NCBI RefSeq assembly: GCF_023369555.1
Contig: NZ_JACJVC010000004.1
Span: 1-64,000, forward strand
DNA from: Actinomyces sp. AC-20-1
GTDB taxonomy: Bacteria > Actinomycetota > Actinomycetes > Actinomycetales > Actinomycetaceae
Direction of reading: 5' to 3'
Length of the DNA stretch: 64,000 nucleotides
Shown here: in pieces, positions 8,620 to 16,724 of the stretch
Layout: the number at the start of each line of letters is the position of its first letter
Numbering within the stretch: position 1 is the first letter of the stretch
Made by a program: the position numbers and the translations under genes
Notes under the pieces: generated by a model
Told to the model about the DNA's origin: nothing
The model's input: the letters and a program-made list of their open reading frames with translations, nothing else
Database searches by the model: none

Positions 8620-8677
8620 TGGAATCACCAATGTAATATGGGGGTCGACGTCGGGACCGCCGTCGGCCCCCGACCCC

Positions 8678-8908
8678 TCAGCGCCCCAGACGGTGGGCCG
8701 CGCGCTCAGCCCTGGCGGCCGCAGCACGCTCCTTGTCCCCCCGGGCCCGCACGCCGAAGGCGGCGAGCACGTTCGCGATGAGGCCGATGACCACGACGGT
8801 GACCCCGAAGGCCGCGCCCGAGGCGGAGCCCGTCAGCCCCACCAGCGGGGAGGCGATGCCGCCGGCGACGAACTGGACGAAGCCCAGCCGGGCTCGCCCA
8901 CCCCCTTC
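8678..8908 (-). pseudogene. C-terminal remnant of a Bcr/CflA-type MFS efflux transporter
   Basis: Reading the minus strand from about 8908 to the TGA at 8680-8678 gives about 75 residues, including LGFVQFVAGGIASPLVG, a second hydrophobic helix (FGVTVVVIGLIANVLAAFG) and a basic tail. This resembles the last two membrane helices of Bcr/CflA-family drug transporters. There is no start codon context and the frame is closed upstream, so only the 3' end of the gene survives. It fills the otherwise empty interval between katA and the glycosidase gene. Confidence 0.6.
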
Positions 8909-8969
8909 TCACAGGAGCGGCACAACCCGGCCTCACGGCCGTCACACGCCCACCGCCGACGCTCACGCC

Positions 8970-9949
8970 ATGAGCACACAGCACGTCCGCGGCCAGACCC
9001 TGCCGCGCACCAGCCGCCGCACCCTCCTCGTGGGCGGCGCCGCCCTCCTCGGCCTGTCCGCCACCGGCGCCGGCACCTGGGCGCTGGACCGCTTCGTCAT
9101 CGACCACACCGAGATCGCCGACGTCGCCGCCCACGAGGCGGCCCACTCCACCTCGGCAGCCTCCACCGCCTCCTCCGCGACCCCCACCGGCGCGCGGGTC
9201 GAGGGCCGCACGTACACCTCGTCGGCGACCAGCATCAGCATCGAGACGCTCACCACCGGCTCCGGCTCGGACACGGTCACCTACCACGTCGCCGACGTCG
9301 TCCTGTCCGACGCCACGGCCCTGCGCTCAGCCTTCGCGCACAACCAGTACGGCCGCAACATCACCCAGGCCCCCAGCGAGATCGCCCAGTCCGTGGGCGC
9401 CGTCCTCGCCGTCAACGGCGACTACTACGGCTTCCGCGAGGACGGCATCCTCATCCGCAACGGCGTCGTCTACCGCGAGGACGGCGTGCGCGAGGGCATC
9501 GCCCTCTTCACCGACGGCCACGCCGAGGTCTACACGAGACCACGACCAGCGCCCAGGCGCTCCTCGACGCGGGCGCGTGGTCCACCTGCTCCTTCGGCCC
9601 GGCGCTCGTGCGCGCGGGCGCCGTCATCGAGGGCATCGACCGGGTCGAGGTGGACACGAACGTCGGCAACCACTCCATCCAGGGCAACCAGCCGCGCACG
9701 GCCATCGGCTGGGTGGATGACGCGCACTACGTGGTGGTCGTCGTCGACGGCCGCGACGAGGGCTACTCGCGGGGCATGACGCTGCCGGAGCTGGCCGGCC
9801 TCATGGCGGGCCTGGGCTGCCAGTGCGCCTACAACCTCGACGGCGGCGGCTCCTCGGCCATGTACTTCAACGGCGAGATCGTCAACCAGCCGTCCAACGG
9901 CGGCGAGCGCGCCACCTCCGACATCCTCTACGTCGCGACGGGGGCCTGA
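8970..9949 (+). pseudogene. Frameshifted phosphodiester glycosidase (NAGPA-like domain), exported
   Basis: Two overlapping frames together encode one protein of about 325 residues. The first half (from ATG 8970) starts with a twin-arginine-like signal (TSRRTLLVGGAALLGLSA) and continues through AVNGDYYGFR and RNGVVYRED. At about 9534 the frame breaks. The second half runs in the +1-shifted frame with FGPALVRAG, PRTAIGWVDD, the hallmark NLDGGGSSAMYF and the C-terminal SNGGERATSDILYV. Loss of a single base in the codon after GTCTAC would explain the break exactly. The family (GlcNAc-1-phosphodiester alpha-N-acetylglucosaminidase domain) acts on sugar phosphodiesters in the cell envelope. It may be a true pseudogene or a sequencing error. 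It is followed at once by a glycosyltransferase gene. Confidence 0.8.
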
Positions 9950-9950
9950 G

Positions 9951-11042
9951 ATGAGCACCCGTCCGAGCGCCCAGGCCTCCCTGCCCGGGCGTGGGACGGC
10001 CCCGTCCCACGCCCCGACGGCGCCCGCGCGCCTGGTCGTCCTCATACCCGCCTACCGGCCCGACGCCCGCCTGCCCCGGCTCGTCACCAGCCTGCGCCGT
10101 GACCTGGAGGGCGTGCAGGTGCTCGTCGTCGACGACGGCTCCGGTCCCGCCTGGGCGGACGTCTTCGACGAGGCCCGCCAGCGCGGCGCCGAGGTCCTGT
10201 CCTACCCGGTCAACGCCGGCAAGGGGCGGGCGCTGCGCAGGGGCCTGGCCCGGGCGGCCGACGCCTGGCCGGGTGCGGACGTCGTGTGCGCCGACGCCGA
10301 CGGCCAGCACACGCCGTCGGACATCGCGGCGGTGGCCGGGCGGGTGCGCGAGTCCGGCCGGATGACGCTGGGCGTGAGGGAATTCACCAGCCCGGTGCCG
10401 GCCCGCTCGCGGATCGGCAACGACGTCACCGCCCTGCTCTTCCGGGGCGCGACCGGATGGCGGCTGCGTGACACGCAGACGGGGCTGCGCGGCTACCCGG
10501 CGGGCGGCTACGGCTGGATGCTCGAGGTGCCGGGCGACCGCTACGAGTACGAGCTCAGCGCCCTGCTGCGTGCCCACGAGATGGGTCTCGAGGTGGAGCA
10601 GGTCGGCATCGAGACGGTCTACGAGCCGGGCAACACCTCGAGCCGTTTCCGGCCGCTGCGGGACTCGGCGCGGATCTACGCGCCGCTGCTGCGCTTCACG
10701 GGCGCGAGCCTGGGCGGCTTCTTCATCGACTGGCTCATGGTGCTTCTGCTGCACGCCCTGACCGGCAGCCTGCTGGCCGCGGTGGCGGGGGCTCGCCTCG
10801 TGTCCGGGGCGTCGAACTTCGCGATGAACCGGCGCGTCTTCCGGGCGACGGGCCCGCTGTGGCGCACGGGCGTGCGCTACGTCCTGCTGGCCGTGGGGCT
10901 CGTGGCGGCCTCCTACCTAGGACTGGCCGTGCTGACCGGGGCGGGTGCGCCGCTGGCGCTGGCCAAGCCGGTGGTGGACGGCCTGCTCTACCTCGCCTCG
11001 TACACGCTCCAGCGTCGGGTCGTCTTCCGCGAGCACGGGTGA
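9951..11042 (+). CDS. Glycosyltransferase family 2 fused to a GtrA-like membrane domain
   Basis: A 363-residue two-domain protein. The N-terminal GT-A fold (about 25-235) shows LVVLIPAYRPD, the nucleotide-binding VVDDGSG, NAGKGRALRRG and the metal-binding DADGQH motif, like dolichyl/polyprenyl-phosphate mannose synthases. The C-terminal GtrA-like domain (about 245-360) has four membrane segments (FFIDWLMVLLLHAL ... YVLLAVGLVAASY). It probably transfers a sugar onto polyprenyl phosphate and helps flip it for cell-surface glycan or teichoic-acid-like decoration. It starts 1 bp after the stop of the frameshifted glycosidase, so the two were probably an envelope-glycan operon. Confidence 0.9.
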   Translation: MSTRPSAQASLPGRGTAPSHAPTAPARLVVLIPAYRPDARLPRLVTSLRRDLEGVQVLVVDDGSGPAWADVFDEARQRGAEVLSYPVNAGKGRALRRGLARAADAWPGADVVCADADGQHTPSDIAAVAGRVRESGRMTLGVREFTSPVPARSRIGNDVTALLFRGATGWRLRDTQTGLRGYPAGGYGWMLEVPGDRYEYELSALLRAHEMGLEVEQVGIETVYEPGNTSSRFRPLRDSARIYAPLLRFTGASLGGFFIDWLMVLLLHALTGSLLAAVAGARLVSGASNFAMNRRVFRATGPLWRTGVRYVLLAVGLVAASYLGLAVLTGAGAPLALAKPVVDGLLYLASYTLQRRVVFREHG

Positions 11043-11044
11043 GG

Positions 11045-11280
11045 CGGCAGGGGCCGTGGCACGCTCATGACGCTCGAGTGATTCCGGCGATCCCGGGTTT
11101 TCGTTGCGATCCCGGGGCTCACGCCCCGATCTCGAGGACGGTTGCGCTGGCTCCCATGTGCATGAGGACCGCTCACGCACATGGGAGCCCCAGGAAGCCA
11201 CGCGAGCAATCCGAAAAACCGTGGAATCATGCGGATCATGCTCAGCGCCTAATCACATGAGCGTGCCACGGCCCCTGCCG
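11045..11280. repeat. 236-bp nested palindromic (MITE-like) element
   Basis: The ends are perfect 25-bp inverted repeats (11045-11069 and 11256-11280), lying just beyond the stop codons of two convergent genes. Inside are a 13-bp perfect inverted pair GGCTCCCATGTGC / GCACATGGGAGCC near 11150-11190, a CGGGGC/GCCCCG hairpin, and GATTCC/GGAATC and TTTTCG/CGAAAA pairs. The two halves are therefore diverged mirror images. No gene lies inside and no clear target-site duplication was seen. It could be a miniature transposable element or a very long bidirectional terminator. Confidence 0.6.
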
Positions 11281-11282
11281 GC

Positions 11283-11561
11283 TCATCCCAGCGGGTCGAC
11301 GACCTCCAGCCCGCGCGCCCGAGCGGCGCCGCCCAGGCGCGCGTCGTGGGTGAAGACGGTCACCGGGTCGCGCGGGTCGTCCAGTAGGAGGGCGGTGGCC
11401 AGGTGGATCGCGTCCAGGGAGTTCAGCTCGCCCGTCAGGGCGCAGGCACGGTCCACGACCTGCTGGTCGGGCACCAGGCGCGTCAGGAAGGCCCGTGCCG
11501 CCTCGGCTCCGGACTGCTGCAGGAGAATGAGGAGCGCCGCCGACGTGTCGACGTCGATCAC
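11283..11561 (-). CDS. VapC-like PIN-domain toxin, central part missing
   Basis: A 92-residue protein, where PIN toxins usually have about 125-140. The first acidic residue (MIDVDTSAAL), LNSLDAIHLATALLL and the late VFTHDARL motif are present. The central section, which normally carries the conserved glutamate and helices 3-4, is absent between about residue 29 (LTR) and 30 (LVPDQ). This looks like an in-frame deletion of about 40 codons. The start GTG overlaps the antitoxin stop by 4 bp. Without the glutamate the RNase is probably weak or inactive. Confidence 0.75.
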   Translation of the reverse strand: MIDVDTSAALLILLQQSGAEAARAFLTRLVPDQQVVDRACALTGELNSLDAIHLATALLLDDPRDPVTVFTHDARLGGAARARGLEVVDPLG

Positions 11562-11887
11562 CTCTCCTCCTCGCGCTCCCCGAGCAGAAACTCCTCCAGG
11601 TCCACACCCTCAGGCAGCACGTACCGCTCCGTCGGGATCCGGAAGGGTCGCTTGGCCCGGCGCACCTGCCCCAGGCGGACCAGCCGCTCGAAGGGGGTCT
11701 CGTCGCGACGGATCGGGACGATCTGGGCGATAGGGCGGCCGTGGTCGGTGACGGTCACGGGTACACCGGTGGACTCGACCTCGCGGTAGATCTGGCCGGC
11801 GCGCTGGTTGACCTCGCGCAGACCGACGGTTCTCTCACCGGAGGCAACCCTGACGGCGGGCTCAACAGGGGCTGTGCTCGCGTTCAT
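11558..11887 (-). CDS. Phd/YefM-type antitoxin
   Basis: A 109-residue protein with an N-terminal Phd/YefM DNA-binding fold (VGLREVNQRAGQIYREVESTG, then VTVTDHGRPIAQIVP) and a C-terminal charged tail (about 70-109) that would neutralise the PIN toxin encoded just downstream with a 4-bp overlap. A palindrome just upstream (11908-11923) is a likely autoregulatory operator. No good Shine-Dalgarno precedes the ATG. Confidence 0.88.
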   Translation of the reverse strand: MNASTAPVEPAVRVASGERTVGLREVNQRAGQIYREVESTGVPVTVTDHGRPIAQIVPIRRDETPFERLVRLGQVRRAKRPFRIPTERYVLPEGVDLEEFLLGEREEER

Positions 11888-11907
11888 GACACCGGTCTAC
11901 GAAGCCA

Positions 11908-11923
11908 GTAGCACATGTTCTAC
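11908..11923. promoter_or_regulatory. Near-perfect palindrome upstream of the Phd/VapC-like operon
   Basis: GTAGCACATGTTCTAC is symmetrical except for one pair and is centred on ACATGT. It lies about 20 bp upstream of the antitoxin ATG, overlapping the expected promoter, as expected for Phd/YefM self-repression. Inference from position and symmetry. Confidence 0.5.
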
Positions 11924-11989
11924 CCCCTGTGGTCCTGACTCGGCCCGGACCCACGGGCGGCGTGCCGTGCGTCCCCGGCAGCCCGTCAC

Positions 11990-12505
11990 CTACTCGCAGG
12001 CGATCCCGTCCTTGTCACGGTCCAGGCCCGACCTGTAGCCCGGATCGCCGACGTACAAGGGCGCGGCACCCGCCTGCCTGGCCTCGGTGCAGTTGGCGTA
12101 GTACGCATCCGCCTGAGCCGGCTCCGGCGCGGGGGCTGGGACCGGATCGGCAACAGACGCCGCTCCATCGCTGTCGCTCGTTTCTTGCGGAGCAGTGGTG
12201 TAGATGAAGGTGGGGACCGGTGTCGGCACGGGGGTCGGTTCGTAGACAACCGTTGGCACCAGGGTGGGTACCGGCGTCGGCTCGTACACCACTGTCACCA
12301 CAGGAGACGGCGCCACCTGAGGGGTCGAGGACTCACCCTCGGCGGTCGCGGCACCCCCGATCCCCACTCCCAGGACGAAGGCCGGGACGGCAGCCAACGC
12401 AGCAACCTTCCCGGCACCTGCCGAGCGCTGAGGCGGTGACTGACGGAAAGGTGCCGTGGGCCGAGGCGGGTAGGGAGCACCGGGGCGGGCAGGTGGGAAC
12501 GTCAT
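11990..12505 (-). CDS. Excalibur calcium-binding domain lipoprotein-like/secreted protein
   Basis: A 171-residue protein. A proline-rich cytoplasmic head (1-30) is followed by one hydrophobic segment (about 33-53), then a low-complexity stalk with repeats of the form VVYEPTPVPT and a threonine/proline tract. The C-terminal excalibur domain (about 134-171) has NCTEARQAG, the GDPGYRSGLDRD segment and the DKDGIACE calcium-binding end. It probably displays a small Ca-binding module at the cell surface. GAGG precedes the ATG. It is monocistronic and its function is otherwise unknown. Confidence 0.88.
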   Translation of the reverse strand: MTFPPARPGAPYPPRPTAPFRQSPPQRSAGAGKVAALAAVPAFVLGVGIGGAATAEGESSTPQVAPSPVVTVVYEPTPVPTLVPTVVYEPTPVPTPVPTFIYTTAPQETSDSDGAASVADPVPAPAPEPAQADAYYANCTEARQAGAAPLYVGDPGYRSGLDRDKDGIACE

Positions 12506-12663
12506 GAGAACCTCGCGGGGACAAGGTGGGACCTGGAAGAAGGCAGTTGAGCGCGCCCCGAACCGCCAAGGACTCGGCGTCGCCGAAGAGGGAAAGGCGA
12601 CCCGCGGGAACGGGCGTCGGGAGGGCCACCGTCACTGTAGCGCTGATCCGAGTACGTCGGGAC

Positions 12664-13296
12664 TCAGACCAGGCCCGCCTCGTAGGCGGCGATGACGAGC
12701 TGGGCGCGGTCGCGGGCCCCCAGGCGGGCCAGCAGCGCGGTGATGTGGGTGCGGCACGTCGCCCGGGTGATGCCCAGCTCGGCCTCGATCTCGGCGTTGG
12801 AGCGGCCCCGGGCGATGAGCCGCAGCACCTCGGTCTGGCGCGGGGTCAGCCCCTCGATCCCACCGCCCCCTGCGGGCACCGGGTCGATGAGCCGGGCCAG
12901 GGCCCGGGGGCTGAGCAGGCTCTGCCCGGCGTGGACGGCGCGCACGGCGTCCACGACGGCCTGGGGCTCGGCGTCCTTGAGCAGGAAGCCGGAGGCCCCG
13001 GCTCGCAGGGCGCCCAGGACGTACTCGTCGACCTCGAACATCGTGAGGACGAGCACGCGCGTGCCCGGCAGCGCCTCGCAGATGAGCCGGGTCGCCTCGA
13101 TCCCGTCGGTGACCGGCATGCGGATGTCGGTGAGGACGACGTCGGGGGCGAGGCTCATCGCCAGCCGCACGGCCTCGGCGCCGTCGGCGGCCTGGGCGAC
13201 GACCTGGATATCGGGCTCGGCGTCGAGCAGTGCGGCCAGGGAGGCTCGCAGCAGGGCCTGGTCCTCGGCCACGAGCACCCGCACCGGCGCGCTCAC
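12664..13296 (-). CDS. LuxR/NarL-family response regulator
   Basis: A 210-residue regulator with acidic pocket E11-D12, phospho-acceptor D57 (DVVLTDIRMP), the lysine of FLLKDAEP, and a C-terminal LuxR helix-turn-helix (about 148-205, LTPRQTEVLRLIARG). Its start overlaps the stop of the kinase gene by 4 bp. It is paralogous to the regulator at 624-1340, and both are divergent from ABC-2 exporters. It probably acts at the repeated GGTCCGA sites at 14214-14246. Confidence 0.95.
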   Translation of the reverse strand: MSAPVRVLVAEDQALLRASLAALLDAEPDIQVVAQAADGAEAVRLAMSLAPDVVLTDIRMPVTDGIEATRLICEALPGTRVLVLTMFEVDEYVLGALRAGASGFLLKDAEPQAVVDAVRAVHAGQSLLSPRALARLIDPVPAGGGGIEGLTPRQTEVLRLIARGRSNAEIEAELGITRATCRTHITALLARLGARDRAQLVIAAYEAGLV

Positions 13297-14177
13297 CGCT
13301 CTGCCCCCGCGTCCAGGGGAATCCTTGCACTGAGCCGGAAACCGGGGCCTGCGGCGACGGCGGGACCGTCCCCCACCTCAGCGGCCCGTCCCTCCCGCGG
13401 CCCGGCGCTCAGCCTTGCCCCGACCCGCTCGGCCCGCTCCGCCAGGGCGGCCAGGCCGGTGCCGGTGCCGGGGCGCGCCGCCCAGCCCGGGGCGGGACCC
13501 TCGTCAACGACCTCGACGCTCAGCGCCTCGCCGTCGGACAGCACTGAGACACCGACCGCGACGGGCCCAGCGTGCCGGGCGGCGTTCACCAGCCCCTCGC
13601 GCACCACGGCCAGAGCCAGGTCCCCGGCGGCGGGGGCGGCCGCACCGGGCTCGACGCGTGCGCGGACCTCGAGGCCGAGGGCCCGGGCCCCGGCCGCGGC
13701 CTGCTCGACGGCCTCGGCCAGGCGGGGCGTGCCAGGGGCCGGGGCGGGGTCCTGTCCGCGCAGGACGGCCAGCATGGAGCGCAGGTCCGCCGTCGCGGCC
13801 CGCGAGACCTGCTCGACCTCGGCCAGGGCGGCGCGCAGGCCGTCGGCGCCGGTCTCCAGGCGCTGGGCGACGGCGGCGCGCACGGTGATCGTCCCCAGGC
13901 TGCCGGAGACGAGGTCGTGCAGGTCGCGGGCGATGTCCAGACGGTCCTCCGCCACGGCGGTGCGGGCCGCCTGCTCGGTCAGGGCCGCCTCATAGGCGGC
14001 CCGGTCCCGCCGTCGCAGCCACAGCAGAGCACCGACGAGGAGCACGAGGACGGCCCAGGCGAGGGCCTGGACCCAGGCCGCCCGCTCCGGCCCCGGGGCG
14101 ACGCCCACCATGAGGAGGACGGCGAGGCCGAGAACCACGGCCGTCCGACGCAGGCGGGAGCGAAGGGCAACGGGCAC
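13293..14177 (-). CDS. Sensor histidine kinase (short, HisKA_3 type)
   Basis: A 294-residue kinase. It has two N-terminal hydrophobic segments (about 12-28 and 36-54) with almost no external loop, then H87 in IARDLHDLVSG, and an HATPase domain with REGLVNAARHAG and GTGLAALAERAERVG. The lack of a sensor domain suggests that it senses through its membrane segments or the adjacent ABC exporter. It forms a 4-bp overlapping operon with the response regulator and is divergent from the exporter genes at 14312-16589. Confidence 0.92.
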   Translation of the reverse strand: MPVALRSRLRRTAVVLGLAVLLMVGVAPGPERAAWVQALAWAVLVLLVGALLWLRRRDRAAYEAALTEQAARTAVAEDRLDIARDLHDLVSGSLGTITVRAAVAQRLETGADGLRAALAEVEQVSRAATADLRSMLAVLRGQDPAPAPGTPRLAEAVEQAAAGARALGLEVRARVEPGAAAPAAGDLALAVVREGLVNAARHAGPVAVGVSVLSDGEALSVEVVDEGPAPGWAARPGTGTGLAALAERAERVGARLSAGPREGRAAEVGDGPAVAAGPGFRLSARIPLDAGAER

Positions 14178-14213
14178 GCCCCGCAGTGTAGGGACAAGCG
14201 GCCGGCGTCCTCA

Positions 14214-14246
14214 TCGGACCAGGGTCCGAGGGTCCTGGGTCCGAGG
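14214..14246. promoter_or_regulatory. Repeated GGTCCGA sites in the divergent HK/ABC promoter
   Basis: TCGGACCAGGGTCCGA (14214-14229) has perfect 7-bp arms. It is followed by GGGTCCTGGGTCCGAGG, a partly degenerate second copy. The tandem palindromic sites lie between the kinase (minus) and the permease (plus), a suitable position for binding of the cognate LuxR-type regulator. Confidence 0.45.
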
Positions 14247-14311
14247 CCCGCGACGCCCGCTCGTCCAGGGCGCCGATGCGCTCCTCCGGCGCCCGCGCCC
14301 AGCCTGGTCCC

Positions 14312-15202
14312 ATGAACGACACCCTTCCGCTCTCACGCGGCGCCACCGGTCCTGGCGGCCCGGGCCACCCTGGTGGCCACGGCCGCCCGGAGCACCGCGA
14401 CCTCCACCCCGCCCAGCCGGGCCGCCCCGTCCTGCTGCGGGCCCTGCACGCCGAGGCGCTCAAGCTGGCCGCGCTCCCCGGAGCCTGGGTGGGGGCAGCC
14501 CTCACCGTGGTCCTGCCGGTAGCCCTCGTCCTGTTCAACACCCGGGGCATGGCCGATGAGCTGGCAGCCGACCCGGGGTCCTACCTGCACGAGATGCGGC
14601 CCGACATGGGCGTCATGGACGCGAGCTTCGGGGTGGTGGGCGTCGTCGTCCTCGCCACCGTGTGCCTGGCCGCGGAGCACACCCCCAACACCCAGACGCT
14701 CGGCTCGGCGCGCCAGGTGAGCACCACCCTCCTCGTCGAGCCCCGGCGCTCAGCCACGGTGGCCGCCAAGGTGCTCCTCGTGCTCGCGACGGCGGCGGTG
14801 CTGGCCGCCCTGACCTGCGCGCTCACCTTCACCATCACGACGAGGGCGCTGGGCGAGTGGTCGCCGACCCTGTGGCCGGTGCCCTGGGGCAGGGTGGCGG
14901 GCCTGTACGCCTGGTGGGTCGTCAGCGCCCTGGGCGCGATGGGCCTGGCCTGCCTCACCCGCGGGGCGCTCGTGCCCCTGACCTGGTGCGTGACCACCAC
15001 CGTGCTGGTCTCCCCCAGCCTCCTGCTGTCCAGGGTGACGGACCTGGCCGCCGGGCTTCCCGACGCCGCCGCCTACAGCCTCATGCTCACCGACTACAGC
15101 GGCCGCGCGCTACCGGCCGGCGGGGCGTGGGCCGCGCTGGCCGCCTGGGCGCTGGCCGGGCTCGCGCTCACCGTCGTCCCCTGGACACGAAAGGACGCCT
15201 GA
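14312..15202 (+). CDS. ABC-2 type permease
   Basis: A 296-residue membrane protein with about six hydrophobic segments following a glycine/proline-rich N-terminus and the pre-membrane helix LLRALHAEALKLAALPGAW. ATG 14312 was preferred over an upstream in-frame start at 14276, which would add only non-conserved residues. The ATPase gene follows after 2 bp. It forms an exporter with the second permease at 15909; the order permease-ATPase-permease differs from the first module. Confidence 0.82.
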   Translation: MNDTLPLSRGATGPGGPGHPGGHGRPEHRDLHPAQPGRPVLLRALHAEALKLAALPGAWVGAALTVVLPVALVLFNTRGMADELAADPGSYLHEMRPDMGVMDASFGVVGVVVLATVCLAAEHTPNTQTLGSARQVSTTLLVEPRRSATVAAKVLLVLATAAVLAALTCALTFTITTRALGEWSPTLWPVPWGRVAGLYAWWVVSALGAMGLACLTRGALVPLTWCVTTTVLVSPSLLLSRVTDLAAGLPDAAAYSLMLTDYSGRALPAGGAWAALAAWALAGLALTVVPWTRKDA

Positions 15203-15204
15203 GG

Positions 15205-15912
15205 ATGATCACCATCGAGAACCTCATCAAGCGGCACGGCTCGCGCACGGTGCTCCACGACCTGGACCTGGTGGCCCGTCCCGGCAGGGTCACCGGCTTC
15301 GTCGGGCCCAACGGGGCGGGCAAGTCCTCCACCCTGCGCTGCCTGCTCGGCCTGGACCGGATCGACGCCGGCACCGCCCTGCTGGGCGGGCGCCCCTACC
15401 GCGAGCTGCGCCACCCCCTGCACACGGTCGGCGCGGTGCTCGACGGCGCCGGCGCCCACCCCTCCTCCACGGGACGCGCGCACCTGCGCTGGGTGGCCGC
15501 CGGATCGGGCATCCCCCGACGTCGGGTGGAGGAGGTCCTCGAGCTCGTGGACCTGGCCGAGGCGGCCGGGCGCCGCGTGCGCACCTACTCCCTGGGCATG
15601 GGCCAGCGCCTGGGGCTGGCGGCGGCCCTGCTCGGCGACCCTGAGATCCTCATCCTCGATGAGCCCGTCAACGGCCTGGACCCCGCCGGCATCCGCTGGA
15701 TGCGCGACCTCATGCGCGAGCGGGCCCGTGCGGGAGGCACCGTCCTGGTCTCCAGCCACGTGCTGTCCGAGCTGGCCGAGGTCGCCGACGACATCACCGT
15801 CATCTCCGAGGGCAGGGTGCGCGCCAGCGGCACGCTGGCCGAGGTGGCCCGGGGCCACAGCGACCTGGAGGAGGCCTTCTTCGCTCTGACCTCCCCGGAA
15901 GGCTCGCGGTGA
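15205..15912 (+). CDS. ABC-2 exporter ATP-binding protein
   Basis: A 235-residue ATPase with Walker A GPNGAGKS (34-41), a Q-loop region AVLDGAGAHP, signature YSLGMGQRLG, Walker B ILILDEPVNGLDPAG and SSHVLSE. It is compact and lacks the long C-terminal tail of the first module's ATPase. AGGACGCCTGAGG precedes the ATG. The stop overlaps the next permease start by 4 bp (GTGA). The likely role is to energise export or removal of an envelope-active compound together with the flanking permeases. Confidence 0.93.
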   Translation: MITIENLIKRHGSRTVLHDLDLVARPGRVTGFVGPNGAGKSSTLRCLLGLDRIDAGTALLGGRPYRELRHPLHTVGAVLDGAGAHPSSTGRAHLRWVAAGSGIPRRRVEEVLELVDLAEAAGRRVRTYSLGMGQRLGLAAALLGDPEILILDEPVNGLDPAGIRWMRDLMRERARAGGTVLVSSHVLSELAEVADDITVISEGRVRASGTLAEVARGHSDLEEAFFALTSPEGSR

Positions 15913-16589
15913 ACGTGCTGAGGGCGGAGGCGCTCAAGGCGGCCTGCCTGCCGTCACTGCGCTGGACGGTGGCGCTCACGGCGGCCGCCTGCGTCCTCGT
16001 GCTCGCCGCCCTGCGCCAGGACGCGCCCGCCGCGGACTCGGTGACGCCCGAGGCCATCGCCGCGGCTTTGTGGACCTGGGCGGGGCTCGTCCAGGCCGGC
16101 TTCCTCGCCGTCGGCGTCCTCATGTCCACCAAGGAGCACATGAGCGCGATGGGCAGCACGACGCTGCTCGTCGTGCCCGGGCGGGGTGCCGTCTGGGCGG
16201 GGCGGCTGGTGGTCCTGGCGGCTGCGGTGCTGCCAGTGGCCGTGGTGCTGGCGGCCACCGCGCTGGTCGTGCTCGACCAGCACCCGGCTCGGGCCTCGGT
16301 GGAGGTGGCGGTGCGCACCGGGGCCTGGCTCGTGGCGGTGGCGCTCCTGTCCGCCGGGACGGGCGCGCTCCTCAGGCACGTGCTCGCCACGACCTCGGTT
16401 CTCCTGCTGCTCGTCGTCGTCGCCCCGGCGACCTCCCAGGCCCTGGGGTCCTGGGCGACGTGGCTGCCGGGGGCGGCGGCCCAGGACTGGGTGCGCGAGG
16501 GGGCCTGGCACGATGGCGCCGTCGTGCTCGCGTGGGTGGTGACGGCGGTGGTCGCCGGGGGCCTGCGCCTGGTGCGCTCCGACGCCTGA
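15909..16589 (+). CDS. ABC-2 type permease
   Basis: A 226-residue membrane protein with about six hydrophobic segments. It begins with the NVLRAEALKAACLPSLRW pre-membrane helix seen in its partner. GTG start in 4-bp overlap with the ATPase. It is the last gene of the second two-component/exporter module. Confidence 0.82.
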   Translation: MNVLRAEALKAACLPSLRWTVALTAAACVLVLAALRQDAPAADSVTPEAIAAALWTWAGLVQAGFLAVGVLMSTKEHMSAMGSTTLLVVPGRGAVWAGRLVVLAAAVLPVAVVLAATALVVLDQHPARASVEVAVRTGAWLVAVALLSAGTGALLRHVLATTSVLLLLVVVAPATSQALGSWATWLPGAAAQDWVREGAWHDGAVVLAWVVTAVVAGGLRLVRSDA

Positions 16590-16622
16590 GCCGGCCCTTC
16601 CGCTCCGGCTGAGGCCTGACGT

Positions 16623-16665
16623 CTCACACTGGCGCCTGGCCCCTCGGGTCAGGTCTCAGCGTGAG
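16623..16665. terminator. Weak hairpin between convergent exporter and nrdG genes
   Basis: CTCACACTG (16623-16631) pairs with CAGCGTGAG (16657-16665) except for one position, around a 25-nt loop. It lies between two convergent genes and may act as a terminator. There is no T-tract. Confidence 0.35.
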
Positions 16666-16724
16666 GGCTCAGGTCTCGGCACCACGACGGCGGGGGCAGG
16701 GTTATCGGGCCGACGGCGTCGCGC

